Source: Elusimicrobiaceae bacterium (GTDB taxonomy: Bacteria; Elusimicrobiota; Elusimicrobia; Elusimicrobiales; Elusimicrobiaceae). Taken from it: a DNA stretch of 58,759 bases. The DNA lies in the NCBI GenBank assembly GCA_028700325.1, contig JAQVSV010000005.1, positions 1-58,759 of the forward strand, given 5' to 3'. The notes beneath the pieces are model-generated. The model was given only the letters and a program-made list of their open reading frames with translations. It was not told the DNA's origin and searched no databases. The position numbers and the translations under genes were made by a program. Positions within the stretch are counted from its first letter, which is position 1. Every line of letters begins with the position of its first letter. This document shows positions 16,862 to 25,330 of this stretch, one piece after another.

Positions 16862-18292
16862 ATGGCAAACCGAATAATTCCCCTGGCGGCGCTGCTGTTT
16901 ACTTTGAGTCCGGCCGGCGCGGCCGATACGGCGGCAAAAACGGACAGCCCGGCGCGGCAGTCCGCGCAGGACACGGCCATAAGCAGCGCGCTCGGCGCGC
17001 TTGAATACGGCACGGTGGAAGGGCCGGGAGTGCGTTTTTACTGCCGAGTTTCGGGCACCTCGACGGCGGAGGGGCTGGTGGACGTTTTCGCTCCGTTTGA
17101 CGGACGCGTGGGCGAACTGAGCGCGGCGCTGTTTAACTGGGTGGACAAAGACCAGGTGCTGGGAGTGGTGGCTTCGGTCGAACTGTCGGCCATGATGGAC
17201 GCCTCTTCGAGCAAAAACACCACCCGCAACCGCTGGAAGAACATGTACGACTACTACCAGGTGCGCGCGCCGGTGGCGGGCGTGATCGTCGGCCTGTACG
17301 CGAAGAACAAACAGGACGTGTACGAACAGGAAAAGATTTTCACCATCGCCAAAAACATTTATGTGATCGCCAAGACCGGAGAAAGGGTGTATGTGCCGCT
17401 CAAGGCGGGCATGCTCGCCCAGCTGAAAAATGAAGACGGCGTAACCGTTACGGCGGTATTGCGCAATTTCGTGGAAATAGGCAAAACCGGCCAGTATCAG
17501 CTGCGGCTGGAAGTGACGGGTGAAGCATGGAAAATCCGGCCGGGGATGGTTTTTGAAGGTGATCTGCTGCTTTCCGACAATCCGGAGGCGGCGATGGTTC
17601 CGGTGGAGTCGGTCATTCATAAAGACGGCCGTTCCTATCTGCTGTCGCTGATCGAGGTGGAGCCGGGCTCGCGCAACGACTGGTATACCGAAGTATACAA
17701 TGTGTTTCCGGGCGAAGTGTACATTACGCCCGCCTCGCTGCTGAAAATAGATAATTCTCAATACCGGGCTGCCGCAGAGGCGAAAGCGGGCGAAGGAATT
17801 CACAAGCCGGAAATAACCGGCGCGCAGCCGGCCGCGGGCAAAAAACTCGACGGGAGCGATCCTGCCGGCAAACCGGATTCCGGGAGCAAAACCGGTTCCC
17901 GCCGGAAAAACCGCCGGGAAAAAGCGTCCGCCGCGAAAAACAGCGTGGTTGCGGGCACGGCGAATCAGCCGGCGCGGCAGGATCAGCCGACCGCTTCCGC
18001 AAGCTCGATTATAACCAGCGCGGCCTTTCGGTCCGCCGCCTACGCCAAATCTTCCAGAACCGGAAAAAAGAGGTCAAAAACGAAAACCTCTAAAAAACCG
18101 GCCGTGAAGCAAGCCGCGCCGGCAAGCCCGCCAGCGCCCGGCAAACAGCAGGCGCAGCCGACCGGCGCGGTGCAGTCGGCCGTAACCATCCCGCACAAGC
18201 TCGGCCCGATGCCGAACCCGACTTACGGCGACGTCGGCGGCGAGCAGGGCGGCTATGCGCCCGCCGGGACCGGCGAGGAACAGAGCGAATAA
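16862..18292 (+). CDS. Exported HlyD/membrane-fusion-like protein with basic disordered tail
   Basis: 476 residues. It has a signal peptide (NRIIPLAALLFTLSPAGAAD). The middle (about 50-290) shows the split biotinyl/lipoyl pattern of membrane-fusion adaptors: VDVFAPFDGRVGEL ... VDKDQVLGVVASVEL on one side, and YYQVRAPVAGVIVGLYAKNKQDVYEQEKIFTIA on the other, with only a short insert in place of a long coiled-coil hairpin. A beta-barrel-like part follows (GQYQLRLEVTGEAWKIRPGM). The last 170 residues are rich in Lys, Ala, Pro and Ser and look unstructured. No transporter partner is encoded next to it; the complete RND pump with its own adaptor lies 17 kb away. The role is unknown. It starts 7 bases after thyX. 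Confidence 0.6.
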   Translation: MANRIIPLAALLFTLSPAGAADTAAKTDSPARQSAQDTAISSALGALEYGTVEGPGVRFYCRVSGTSTAEGLVDVFAPFDGRVGELSAALFNWVDKDQVLGVVASVELSAMMDASSSKNTTRNRWKNMYDYYQVRAPVAGVIVGLYAKNKQDVYEQEKIFTIAKNIYVIAKTGERVYVPLKAGMLAQLKNEDGVTVTAVLRNFVEIGKTGQYQLRLEVTGEAWKIRPGMVFEGDLLLSDNPEAAMVPVESVIHKDGRSYLLSLIEVEPGSRNDWYTEVYNVFPGEVYITPASLLKIDNSQYRAAAEAKAGEGIHKPEITGAQPAAGKKLDGSDPAGKPDSGSKTGSRRKNRREKASAAKNSVVAGTANQPARQDQPTASASSIITSAAFRSAAYAKSSRTGKKRSKTKTSKKPAVKQAAPASPPAPGKQQAQPTGAVQSAVTIPHKLGPMPNPTYGDVGGEQGGYAPAGTGEEQSE

Positions 18293-18305
18293 CGCAAGGA
18301 CTATT

Positions 18306-18998
18306 ATGAGCGAAACCCAGCAACTGCGGTTCTCCAGTTTCATTTTCATCAAAGTGTCGCCGGAATTCCGGCGCCTGATTTCGAACGAAAAAATCGCGGC
18401 CAAGCAGGAACTGGAGGGGGCGGTCGCTTTTCATCAGGACGAGATTTTCCTGCGCACCTACTCCCTGCAGGGCCTGCGGGCCGACTGCGACATGCTGCTG
18501 TGGCTCATCTCGACCGACGTGGAACACCTGCAGCAGGCGTGGGCGCAGATTTCGTCTTCCGGCGCGGGCAAGTATTTTATCGAAAAATACAGTTATCTGG
18601 GGTTTTTCGAGCTGAAGCAGGAACATCTGCAGTGCGATCTGGAATGCGGAGTCATACCGGCGGGCCTGTTCGGAAAATACCGCTATATGCTGATGCATCC
18701 GCTCACGCGCACTTTCAAATGGCATCAGATGAGCGCGGAGGAACAGGATCAGTTTCTGATCGAGCGGCGGGAAGTGCTGGAGCAGTTTCCGTCGGTAACG
18801 GAACACCAGTTCGCGTCGTTCGGGCTGGACGACCAGGACTCGATAGTGCTGCGGGAATCCAACGAACTGCACGCGCTGGCCCATGTAACGGAGAAACTGC
18901 GCGAAAAACGGATCAAGAATTTCGCGAAAGCGGACACGCCGTCCTTTTTCTGCGTCGGCAGCGACCTGCGCGATATTCTGGACCGGCTGGGCAAATGA
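18306..18998 (+). CDS. Chlorite dismutase (Cld/HemQ-superfamily) protein
   Basis: 230 residues from the ATG at 18306 with AAGGA upstream; an in-frame start 51 bases earlier would overlap the previous gene. The pattern FSSFIFIKVSPEFRRL, YSLQGLRADCDMLLWLIS, KYRYMLMHPLTRTFKWHQMSAEEQ and TEHQFASFGLDDQDSIVL follows the ferredoxin-like halves of the chlorite dismutase family, whose cytoplasmic members include coproheme decarboxylase ChdC (HemQ). His residues in the WHQ and TEHQ segments are candidates for haem contact, but I cannot place the proximal ligand with certainty. Known roles are coproheme decarboxylation, chlorite breakdown or dye-type peroxidase activity. No other haem genes are in the window. 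It is the last gene of the operon. Confidence 0.7.
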   Translation: MSETQQLRFSSFIFIKVSPEFRRLISNEKIAAKQELEGAVAFHQDEIFLRTYSLQGLRADCDMLLWLISTDVEHLQQAWAQISSSGAGKYFIEKYSYLGFFELKQEHLQCDLECGVIPAGLFGKYRYMLMHPLTRTFKWHQMSAEEQDQFLIERREVLEQFPSVTEHQFASFGLDDQDSIVLRESNELHALAHVTEKLREKRIKNFAKADTPSFFCVGSDLRDILDRLGK

Positions 18999-19119
18999 CC
19001 GCCTGACCGCGCGGAGCTGGCGGGCATACAGGGACGGCGAACCGAAGCGTGCGGGAAAACTCCGCCGTAACGCCCGCTGACGCCGGGCGGAACGGAAAAT
19101 AAACTTGCAAGGAGGCATC

Positions 19120-20328
19120 ATGAGAATACTAGGCGTAATAATGGCGGGCGGAAAAGGCGAACGGCTCTATCCGCTTACAAAAGAACGCTCCAAACCGGCG
19201 GTTCCGTTCGGAGGCAAATACCGGATCGCGGATTTTGTGATGTCTAATTTCGTCAATTCCGGGATTTTCGCGTCCTATGTGCTGGTGCAGTACCTGTCGC
19301 AGTCGCTAATAGATTACCTGCGGCAAAGCTGGCCCACGCGCGGCCTCACCAACGACCATTTCATCACCGTAGTGCCGCCTCAGATGCGGATGGGCGAGGT
19401 GTGGTACCGCGGCACGGCGGACGCCGTGCGCCAGAACCTGAGCCTGATCACGGATTTCGCGCCCGATCTGGTGGCCGTGTTCGGAGCCGACCACATCTAC
19501 CGGATGGACATCGGGCAGATGATAGATTTCCACCTGAAAAACAAGGCGGACGTGACCATCGCGGCCCTGCCTGTTCCGCTTAAGGAAGCCACACAGTTCG
19601 GCGTCGTCGCGGTGGACGCGAAAAACAGGGTGACCGGCTTTCTGGAAAAGATACCGAACCCGCCGCCGATCCCCGGAAACCCGACGATGGCGTACGCCTC
19701 GATGGGCAACTATATTTTTTCCTACGACGCGCTCGTCAAAATACTGCACGAGAAATACGCCGAATCGCCGGGCCTTGATTTCGGCAAAGGCATCATGCCG
19801 ATCATCCACAAACGCTATAACGTGTTCGCATACGACTTTCCGTCGCAGAAACTGCCCGGCATACAGGATTACGAGGAAGAAGGCTACTGGCGGGACGTGG
19901 GCACCATCGCCGCCTTCTGGGAAGCCAACATGGATCTGCTGGGCACCAAGCCCAAAATGGATCTGAACAATCCCAAATGGCCGATCCATTCCGGCAGCCA
20001 TAACTCGCCGCCGGCCAAATATGTGGGCGCGGAAATAAAAGATTCCATGATAAGCGACGGCTGCGTTATCAAGAACTCCGTCATCAAGCACAGTATCCTG
20101 GGCCGCGGCGTGGTGGTGCGCGAGAAATGCGAGATTGAAGACTGCATTATCATGGACTACTGCGAAATCAAGCCCGGCACACGGCTGAAAAAAGCGGTCG
20201 TTGACAGGTTCAACGTGCTCGGGCCCAAACTCACCGTCGGGCATGATCCTGCGGAAGACGCGCAGCGCTACTACATTGATCCGTCAGGAATAGTGGTCAT
20301 CCCGCGCGGCAAAACCAAGTTTCTATGA
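19120..20328 (+). CDS. glgC: Glucose-1-phosphate adenylyltransferase
   Basis: 402 residues from the ATG at 19120. The strong AAGGAGG at 19109-19115 decides this start against an in-frame TTG at 19105. The nucleotidyltransferase core shows GVIMAGGKGERLYPLTKERSKPAVPFGGKYRIADF, the GTADAVRQN loop and FGADHIYRMD with its metal-binding Asp. The C-terminal third is a left-handed beta-helix of hexapeptide character (SVIKHSILGRGVVVREKCEIEDCIIMDYCEI). It makes ADP-glucose from ATP and glucose-1-phosphate, the committed step of glycogen synthesis. Its stop overlaps the start of the GH57 gene (ATGA), which ties glucan synthesis and glucan processing in one operon. Confidence 0.96.
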   Translation: MRILGVIMAGGKGERLYPLTKERSKPAVPFGGKYRIADFVMSNFVNSGIFASYVLVQYLSQSLIDYLRQSWPTRGLTNDHFITVVPPQMRMGEVWYRGTADAVRQNLSLITDFAPDLVAVFGADHIYRMDIGQMIDFHLKNKADVTIAALPVPLKEATQFGVVAVDAKNRVTGFLEKIPNPPPIPGNPTMAYASMGNYIFSYDALVKILHEKYAESPGLDFGKGIMPIIHKRYNVFAYDFPSQKLPGIQDYEEEGYWRDVGTIAAFWEANMDLLGTKPKMDLNNPKWPIHSGSHNSPPAKYVGAEIKDSMISDGCVIKNSVIKHSILGRGVVVREKCEIEDCIIMDYCEIKPGTRLKKAVVDRFNVLGPKLTVGHDPAEDAQRYYIDPSGIVVIPRGKTKFL

Positions 20329-22613
20329 CCCGCCGGCACCTCGCCGTTCACGGGCACTTCTACCAGCCGCCGCGGGAGAACCCGTGGCTGGGCTGCGTGG
20401 AAGCCGAGCATAACACCGGCGGGATGCATGACTGGAACTCGATCATCACCGCCGAATGCTACGGCCCGCTGGCGGCCGTGCCCGTAGCGCGGCGGGGCAA
20501 AACCGCGGATGAACTGCTCAACCTGTACACGCAGATCAGCTTCAATTTCGGCCCGACGCTTTTAAACTGGCTGGAATACCGGCACCGCAGCCTTTATCTG
20601 GCCATACTGCAGGCTGACCGGGAGTCGGCGAAAAAGCGGTCCGGCCACGGCAACGCGCTGGCGCAGGTTTATAACCATGTCATCATGCCGCTGGCCTCGC
20701 AGCGCGACAAGCGCACCCAGATCATATGGGGCCTGGAGGATTTCCGCTACCGGTTCGGGCGCGAGCCGGAAGGCATGTGGCTGGCGGAAACGGCGGTGGA
20801 CGAAGCCACGCTCGAAGAACTTTGCCTGCACGGCCTGCGCTTTGCGCTGCTTGCGCCGCGCTCGCTGGCGTCAAAACGCATGAGCGGCGTGCGGACGAAC
20901 GAACCCGTCCATCCCGACGACTATACCCGCCCCTACCGCTGGCATTGCCGGCAGCAGAAAGGCAAATTCATAGACCTGTTTTTTTACTCGCCCCAGCTGG
21001 CCGACGCGATGCGCGCGGGCGGCTGCTCCAACCCCGGAGTGCTGCCGGAGCAGACCCGGCTGCTGCTGCCCGCGGGAGTCAGGGAGCCGCGGCTGCTAAG
21101 TTACGCGTCCGACGGGGAAGACTACGGGCACCACTTTAAAACCGGCCACCTCGCTCTCGCCGGCGCGCTCTGCGCCGTTGAAGCGAAAGGCCTGGCCAGG
21201 ATAACCAATTACGGCGAATTCCTGGATATCTGCGGCGCGCCGCGGTTCGAGGCGGAGATAGTGTCGCCTTCGGCCTGGAGCTGCCCGCACGGCGTCGGCC
21301 GCTGGACCGACGACTGCGGCTGCACTTCGCCCGACCAGCCGAAAGGCTGGAACCAGAAATGGCGCCGGCCGCTGCGCGAAACGTTCAACCGGCTGGCGGA
21401 AAAACTCGACGGCTTTTACGAAACGGAAAGCGCGGCTGTTTTTACCGACAGCCGGGCGGCGCGCGAAGGGTATATCGCCTGCCTTAACGCCGACCGGATG
21501 CGCCGGCTGCGCGGCTACGTCAAATCCTGCCTCAGGCCCTCCGCCGCGCCGCAGGATCTTAAAAAGGGCCTGAAACTGCTTGAAATGCAGCGCAACCGGC
21601 TTCTCATGTTCACCAGCTGCGGCTGGTTTTTCGACGAGCTTTCCGGCCTGGAGCCGGTTCAGACAATGAAATACGCCGCGATGGCCTGCGGCCTGGCGGC
21701 CGAACTGGGCTGCAACGCCGAACAGGAACTGGAAGCGGGGCTGGCACGGTGCCCGTCAAACCTGCCGCGCTTTAAAAGCGGCGACCGGGTATACCGCGCG
21801 CTCGTAAAACCCGCCGCCATCACTCCGGCCCGTGCGGCCGCGCACTACAGCCTTGCGCTAACCTGCCGGCTGGAACTGCCGTTCGAGGACGGCACGGCCT
21901 TTCATTATAAACTGACGGACGAAGGCATTGCGGCCGCGCATATCCGCGCGTATCTGGTCCGCACCGAAACCTCCGACACAATGGAACAGCGCCCGTTTTC
22001 AATATTCGTGCTGAAAAAAAGCGCCGACAAATACTGCGCCGCCGGCGCGGACTGTTTTGCAGCCCCCGCGCACAATCCCGCCGCACACGCAAAATTTTTC
22101 GACCGGCTCCAGTCCGAGCCGGACCGGGCGCAGGAAATACTGGCCGGCGCGGGCTATGAACATTTCACGGAAACCGCGCTGCTGGCCGACTGGCGGCGCG
22201 CCAATCCCATGTTCGCCAATCCGGCCCCGGCGGAAAAGGACAGACTGCTGCAGCACTGGACTGAAACGCTCGCCCGGGCCCGCTATGCCGATCTGCTTAC
22301 CCCGGCGCTCATGGCGGAGCTCGACGCCATGCGCGCGGCCGGGCTGCGGCCCGCCGCCATTCCGTGGCTGGACCAGCTTTCGGCGTTATGCGCCGACCGC
22401 TTTTCCCTGGCGCTGGAATCCTTTTCGGCGGCCCGGCTGGCGGCGGTTCTGCCGTGGCTTGAATATTTTTCAAACGCCGGCCTTTCAAACTGGCGCGCGC
22501 TGCTCGCGCTGCGGAATTTTCTGCCGGGCCTGTCCGCCACGCGCACCGACCCGGAATTTACGCGCCTGCTGCGCCAGGCGGCGCCGCTTATGGGAGTGAA
22601 AACAATCAGCTGA
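20325..22613 (+). CDS. Glycoside hydrolase family 57 protein with C-terminal DUF3536
   Basis: 762 residues. The N-terminal GH57 barrel starts at once with HGHFYQPPRENPW. A His-containing segment (NFGPTLLNWLE) follows, and EGMWLAETAVDEATLE carries the presumed catalytic Glu near residue 155. The segment YASDGEDYGHHFK lies where GH57 enzymes have the acid Asp. The second half, including WSCPHGVGRWTDDCGC, resembles DUF3536, found on GH57 proteins annotated as alpha-amylase or amylopullulanase. No signal peptide, so it acts in the cytoplasm, likely on alpha-glucan made through GlgC. Exact activity (hydrolase, branching or transferase) is not decided by sequence. Confidence 0.88.
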   Translation: MTRRHLAVHGHFYQPPRENPWLGCVEAEHNTGGMHDWNSIITAECYGPLAAVPVARRGKTADELLNLYTQISFNFGPTLLNWLEYRHRSLYLAILQADRESAKKRSGHGNALAQVYNHVIMPLASQRDKRTQIIWGLEDFRYRFGREPEGMWLAETAVDEATLEELCLHGLRFALLAPRSLASKRMSGVRTNEPVHPDDYTRPYRWHCRQQKGKFIDLFFYSPQLADAMRAGGCSNPGVLPEQTRLLLPAGVREPRLLSYASDGEDYGHHFKTGHLALAGALCAVEAKGLARITNYGEFLDICGAPRFEAEIVSPSAWSCPHGVGRWTDDCGCTSPDQPKGWNQKWRRPLRETFNRLAEKLDGFYETESAAVFTDSRAAREGYIACLNADRMRRLRGYVKSCLRPSAAPQDLKKGLKLLEMQRNRLLMFTSCGWFFDELSGLEPVQTMKYAAMACGLAAELGCNAEQELEAGLARCPSNLPRFKSGDRVYRALVKPAAITPARAAAHYSLALTCRLELPFEDGTAFHYKLTDEGIAAAHIRAYLVRTETSDTMEQRPFSIFVLKKSADKYCAAGADCFAAPAHNPAAHAKFFDRLQSEPDRAQEILAGAGYEHFTETALLADWRRANPMFANPAPAEKDRLLQHWTETLARARYADLLTPALMAELDAMRAAGLRPAAIPWLDQLSALCADRFSLALESFSAARLAAVLPWLEYFSNAGLSNWRALLALRNFLPGLSATRTDPEFTRLLRQAAPLMGVKTIS

Positions 22614-22615
22614 TT

Positions 22616-23575
22616 ATGCCAATAAAAAAAATACGACTGGAAACCCGGGAACAGGCCGTCTGCGTGCTGGGCGTGCAGGACGAGCAGCTGCGCCGGCTGG
22701 AACGCGATTACAAGGTTGAGCTTTTCGTACGGCACGAGCCGGGCGAAGCCGGCGGAGTGGACATAAGCATAAAAGGCCCCATCTCGCGGGTGGACAAGGC
22801 GCTCAACGCCATCACCGACATAATTTCGCAAAAAGAAATGCTCGCGCACGCCGAGCCGACGCAGCCGGGCGACAAACCAAGCCCGATCAGCAACGGCGTA
22901 ATTTACCACCCGTCGCGCGGGCTGCCGGTGAAACTGCGCAACGCCGCGCAGACGGAGTACGCCAACATGATTTTCGGCAGCGACATGGTGATCGGGATCG
23001 GCCCGGCCGGCACAGGCAAAACCTTCGTCGCCGCGGCGGCGGCCATGCGTTCTCTGGAAATGAATCTGGTTGACCGGATAATACTCACAAGGCCCATCGT
23101 GGAAGCCGGAGAAAAACTGGGGTTTCTGCCGGGCGACCTGTATGAAAAAGTGCACCCGTACCTGCGCCCGCTTTACGACGCGTTCCAGACGCTCGCCGGC
23201 CCCGAGCGCTTCCGCAACCTGCGCGAAGACGGCGTGCTGGAAATCGTGCCGCTCGCCTACATGCGCGGCCGCACTCTTGAAAACGCGTTCATCATACTCG
23301 ACGAGGCGCAGAACACCATGCCCGAACAGATGAAAATGTTTCTCACGCGCATGGGCATGAATTCAAAGGTGGTCGTGACCGGCGACATCACCCAGATAGA
23401 CCTGGAAGACAAGAATAAAAGCGGCCTGTTCCAGATCACCCACATTCTCCAGCATACCGAGGGCATAAAGTTCTTCCGGTTCAACAAAGAAGACATCGTG
23501 CGCCATCCGCTGGTGAAAGAAATCCTCGCCGCCTACGAAAACTGGGAAAACAAAAAAACCAAGAAACCCATGTAG
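22616..23575 (+). CDS. ybeZ: PhoH-like ATPase (YbeZ type)
   Basis: 319 residues. A KH-like N-terminal part (about 10-75) is followed by a P-loop ATPase core: Walker A GPAGTGKT (129-136), RPIVEAGEKLGFLPGDLYEKV, Walker B ILDEAQNT and the TGDITQIDL segment. This protein is regularly found next to ybeY and is believed to work with it in RNA turnover or ribosome maturation. Here too ybeY follows after 18 bases. The gene starts 2 bases after the GH57 stop, so it is probably co-transcribed with the glucan genes. Confidence 0.94.
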   Translation: MPIKKIRLETREQAVCVLGVQDEQLRRLERDYKVELFVRHEPGEAGGVDISIKGPISRVDKALNAITDIISQKEMLAHAEPTQPGDKPSPISNGVIYHPSRGLPVKLRNAAQTEYANMIFGSDMVIGIGPAGTGKTFVAAAAAMRSLEMNLVDRIILTRPIVEAGEKLGFLPGDLYEKVHPYLRPLYDAFQTLAGPERFRNLREDGVLEIVPLAYMRGRTLENAFIILDEAQNTMPEQMKMFLTRMGMNSKVVVTGDITQIDLEDKNKSGLFQITHILQHTEGIKFFRFNKEDIVRHPLVKEILAAYENWENKKTKKPM

Positions 23576-23593
23576 CGCCGGGCGGACGCATTT

Positions 23594-24049
23594 ATGAAAA
23601 TCAACATCTTCAACAATTCCGGGCTTGCCGCAAAAACATTGCCCGACCCCGGACTGCTCAGGCGGACGGCGCGAAGCGGGCTGGGGCCTCTGGCCCGCCT
23701 TGCGGGCGAGCTGAACATCGTGTTCGTAACCGCCGCAGAAATAAAAAAGCTCAACCGCCGGTATCTTTCGACGGGCGCGCTGACCGACGTGATTTCGTTC
23801 AATTACGAATTGCCCGCGCAGGCGGCCCGCGAACCGGGTTTCCCGTTCGGCGACATTTTCATTTGCGCCGAATCGGCGCGATTGCAGGCGAAAAATCTGG
23901 GGCACAGCGTCAAAAAAGAACTGCTGCTGCTGGCGGCGCACGGCGCGCTGCACCTGGCCGGAATGGATGACTCGACAAAAGCGGAGCTTGCCGCCATGGA
24001 CTCCGCCGCGCTCGCCATACTCGCCAGCCTTGCGCCGCGCCTTGGATGA
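23594..24049 (+). CDS. ybeY: Endoribonuclease YbeY (rRNA maturation factor) with altered third metal ligand
   Basis: 151 residues. YbeY fold with TDVISFNYELP and GDIFICAESAR strands and the motif HGALHLAGMDD. The family motif is HGxLHLxGYDH, in which three His bind zinc. Here H116 and H120 are kept but the third position is D126 (codons gga atg gat gac). Asp can bind zinc, so function may persist, but this is unusual. YbeY takes part in 16S rRNA 3'-end maturation and 70S quality control. Position directly after the PhoH-like gene is the conserved one. A poor Shine-Dalgarno (GGCGGA) precedes the ATG. Confidence 0.9.
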   Translation: MKINIFNNSGLAAKTLPDPGLLRRTARSGLGPLARLAGELNIVFVTAAEIKKLNRRYLSTGALTDVISFNYELPAQAAREPGFPFGDIFICAESARLQAKNLGHSVKKELLLLAAHGALHLAGMDDSTKAELAAMDSAALAILASLAPRLG

Positions 24050-24241
24050 GGCCTTCCCCGCCCTGCGGCATCAAGCCGGCCCGCCGGACGGCACAAACCC
24101 GGCGGCTGGCTGAATGGATGAATTCCGGCGGAGTCCGCGCCCGTGGCAACTCCGTATTTTCCCGCAGATAACCCTCACCAGGCGCAACAAGCCGAGCCAC
24201 GGCCCGAAAACAGGCCCGGATCCGCTGAGCGAACAATATGA

Positions 24242-24277
24242 CGGACCGCCGCGCGGCCATTGCCGCGCGGCGGTCCG
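24242..24277. terminator. Perfect 16-bp GC-rich inverted repeat between convergent genes, possible terminator
   Basis: cggaccgccgcgcggc at 24242-24257 pairs with its exact complement at 24262-24277 around the loop catt. It is followed on the plus strand by GTTTG only, so there is no real U-tract in either direction. Its place between the convergent ybeY and phosphoesterase genes suggests transcription termination. The remainder of the 247-base gap (24050-24296) holds nothing I recognise. Confidence 0.55.
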
Positions 24278-24296
24278 GTTTGAAAAAAGCCGGCTG

Positions 24297-25190
24297 TCAG
24301 GAAGCGGGGCGCAGATTCACTATTTCCGGCTTGCCGGCGCGCAGTTTAAGATAACCGCGCCCGCCGCCATACCCGACGTAAACACCCACGTCCACGGCGA
24401 TAATATTGCCGTCGTCGCTCACCGACACTTCGCGCAGCGGCGTATGCCCCACCACCTGCTTGAGCCGGAGCGGATTTTCCGAATAAAACAGATCCTCGAT
24501 ATCCTCCCAGAAAATTCCGCCGAACCGGTGCGGCCCGCCGCGCGAAGACCCGACATAGAAAATGGGATGCGAATAATCGTTCTTTTCAACCGCGTTGATG
24601 AAAATGGAATTTATTTCCGCCGCCAGCGCGTCCTCACCGGCTGTGCCGCCAGCGGAAAAAATCTCCTGCAGCCCGGCGGTCAGCCCGGCGTGAGTGAACA
24701 GATAGCCCTGCCTGCTCAACGCGGCCGCAATTCTGCCGTCATGCACGGCGGTTCTCAAGGCCTCGGTAAACGGCGCTATCTGGTTTTTGGATAAAGTCGT
24801 GATCGCGTAATTGCCTTTAAGCAATTCCAGCTCGTGGTTGCCCAGCAGCCTCACCACCGATCCGCCCGCCCGACCCGCCTCGCGCTGAAGCCGTGCCAGC
24901 AGATTCTGCACCTCAAAAGGCCTGGGCCCCCTGTCCACCACGTCGCCTATCTGCACAAGTGTGGCGTTTCCGCCGCGCCAGGCTCCGCGCGCATCGGCCA
25001 GGCCGGCATGCCGGAGCAGTTCCAGAAACCCGTCATATTCGCCATGCACGTCGCCCACCGCCACCAACGTGCGACTGCGGCGCGCCGCGCGGCCCTTGCC
25101 GGCGGGTTTTCGGCAGACCGCCGTTTTATACAGGGTCTGCGCAAACGGTTTTTTTCTGCGGCCGGCGGATGAATTGTAATGCGGTTTCAT
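24297..25190 (-). CDS. PPP-superfamily metallophosphoesterase (protein phosphatase / Ap4A hydrolase-like)
   Basis: 297 residues. The metallophosphoesterase motifs are intact and in order: GDVHG (about 49-53), GDVVDRG, GNHELELLKGN, then a later His in THAG and GHTP. The arrangement with VDRGPRP and the NHELE box fits the PPP family (bacterial Ser/Thr phosphatases, Shewanella-like phosphatases and ApaH-like proteins). The N-terminal 43 residues are strongly basic and have no obvious fold. Substrate unknown; it might counteract the Ser/Thr kinase at 46.4 kb, but nothing in the context ties them. It is monocistronic and divergent from leuS. Confidence 0.82.
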   Translation of the reverse strand: MKPHYNSSAGRRKKPFAQTLYKTAVCRKPAGKGRAARRSRTLVAVGDVHGEYDGFLELLRHAGLADARGAWRGGNATLVQIGDVVDRGPRPFEVQNLLARLQREAGRAGGSVVRLLGNHELELLKGNYAITTLSKNQIAPFTEALRTAVHDGRIAAALSRQGYLFTHAGLTAGLQEIFSAGGTAGEDALAAEINSIFINAVEKNDYSHPIFYVGSSRGGPHRFGGIFWEDIEDLFYSENPLRLKQVVGHTPLREVSVSDDGNIIAVDVGVYVGYGGGRGYLKLRAGKPEIVNLRPAS

Positions 25191-25314
25191 AGGTTAAGCG
25201 AATCTGCGGCGGTCCGCCACGATACCAGATAGACTAGCACATTCTGCGCGCGCTGTAAAAGCCGGCGCGAACAGCGGAACCCGCAATGTGCATAATGGTA
25301 ACATAACGCTCTTT

Positions 25315-25323
25315 TGCTATAAT
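25315..25323 (+). promoter_or_regulatory. Extended -10 promoter of leuS, placed for a leaderless mRNA
   Basis: TGCTATAAT: a perfect -10 hexamer (25318-25323) with the TGn extension. No convincing -35 is seen, as is common with extended -10 elements. Only seven bases separate it from the leuS ATG at 25331, so the expected transcript begins at the start codon. The same nine bases recur before the tolC-like gene (33788-33796). Confidence 0.65.
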
Positions 25324-25330
25324 TACAGAG

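Noticed and set aside
24050-24241. Gap after ybeY as a riboswitch or tRNA
   Set aside because: No tRNA cloverleaf, T-loop GTTCGA-type box or known riboswitch core could be found; only the GC-rich hairpin at its end is notable.
24297-25190. Phosphoesterase as the dedicated partner of the Ser/Thr kinase
   Set aside because: They lie 21 kb apart on unrelated transcripts; nothing in the sequence supports a specific pairing.
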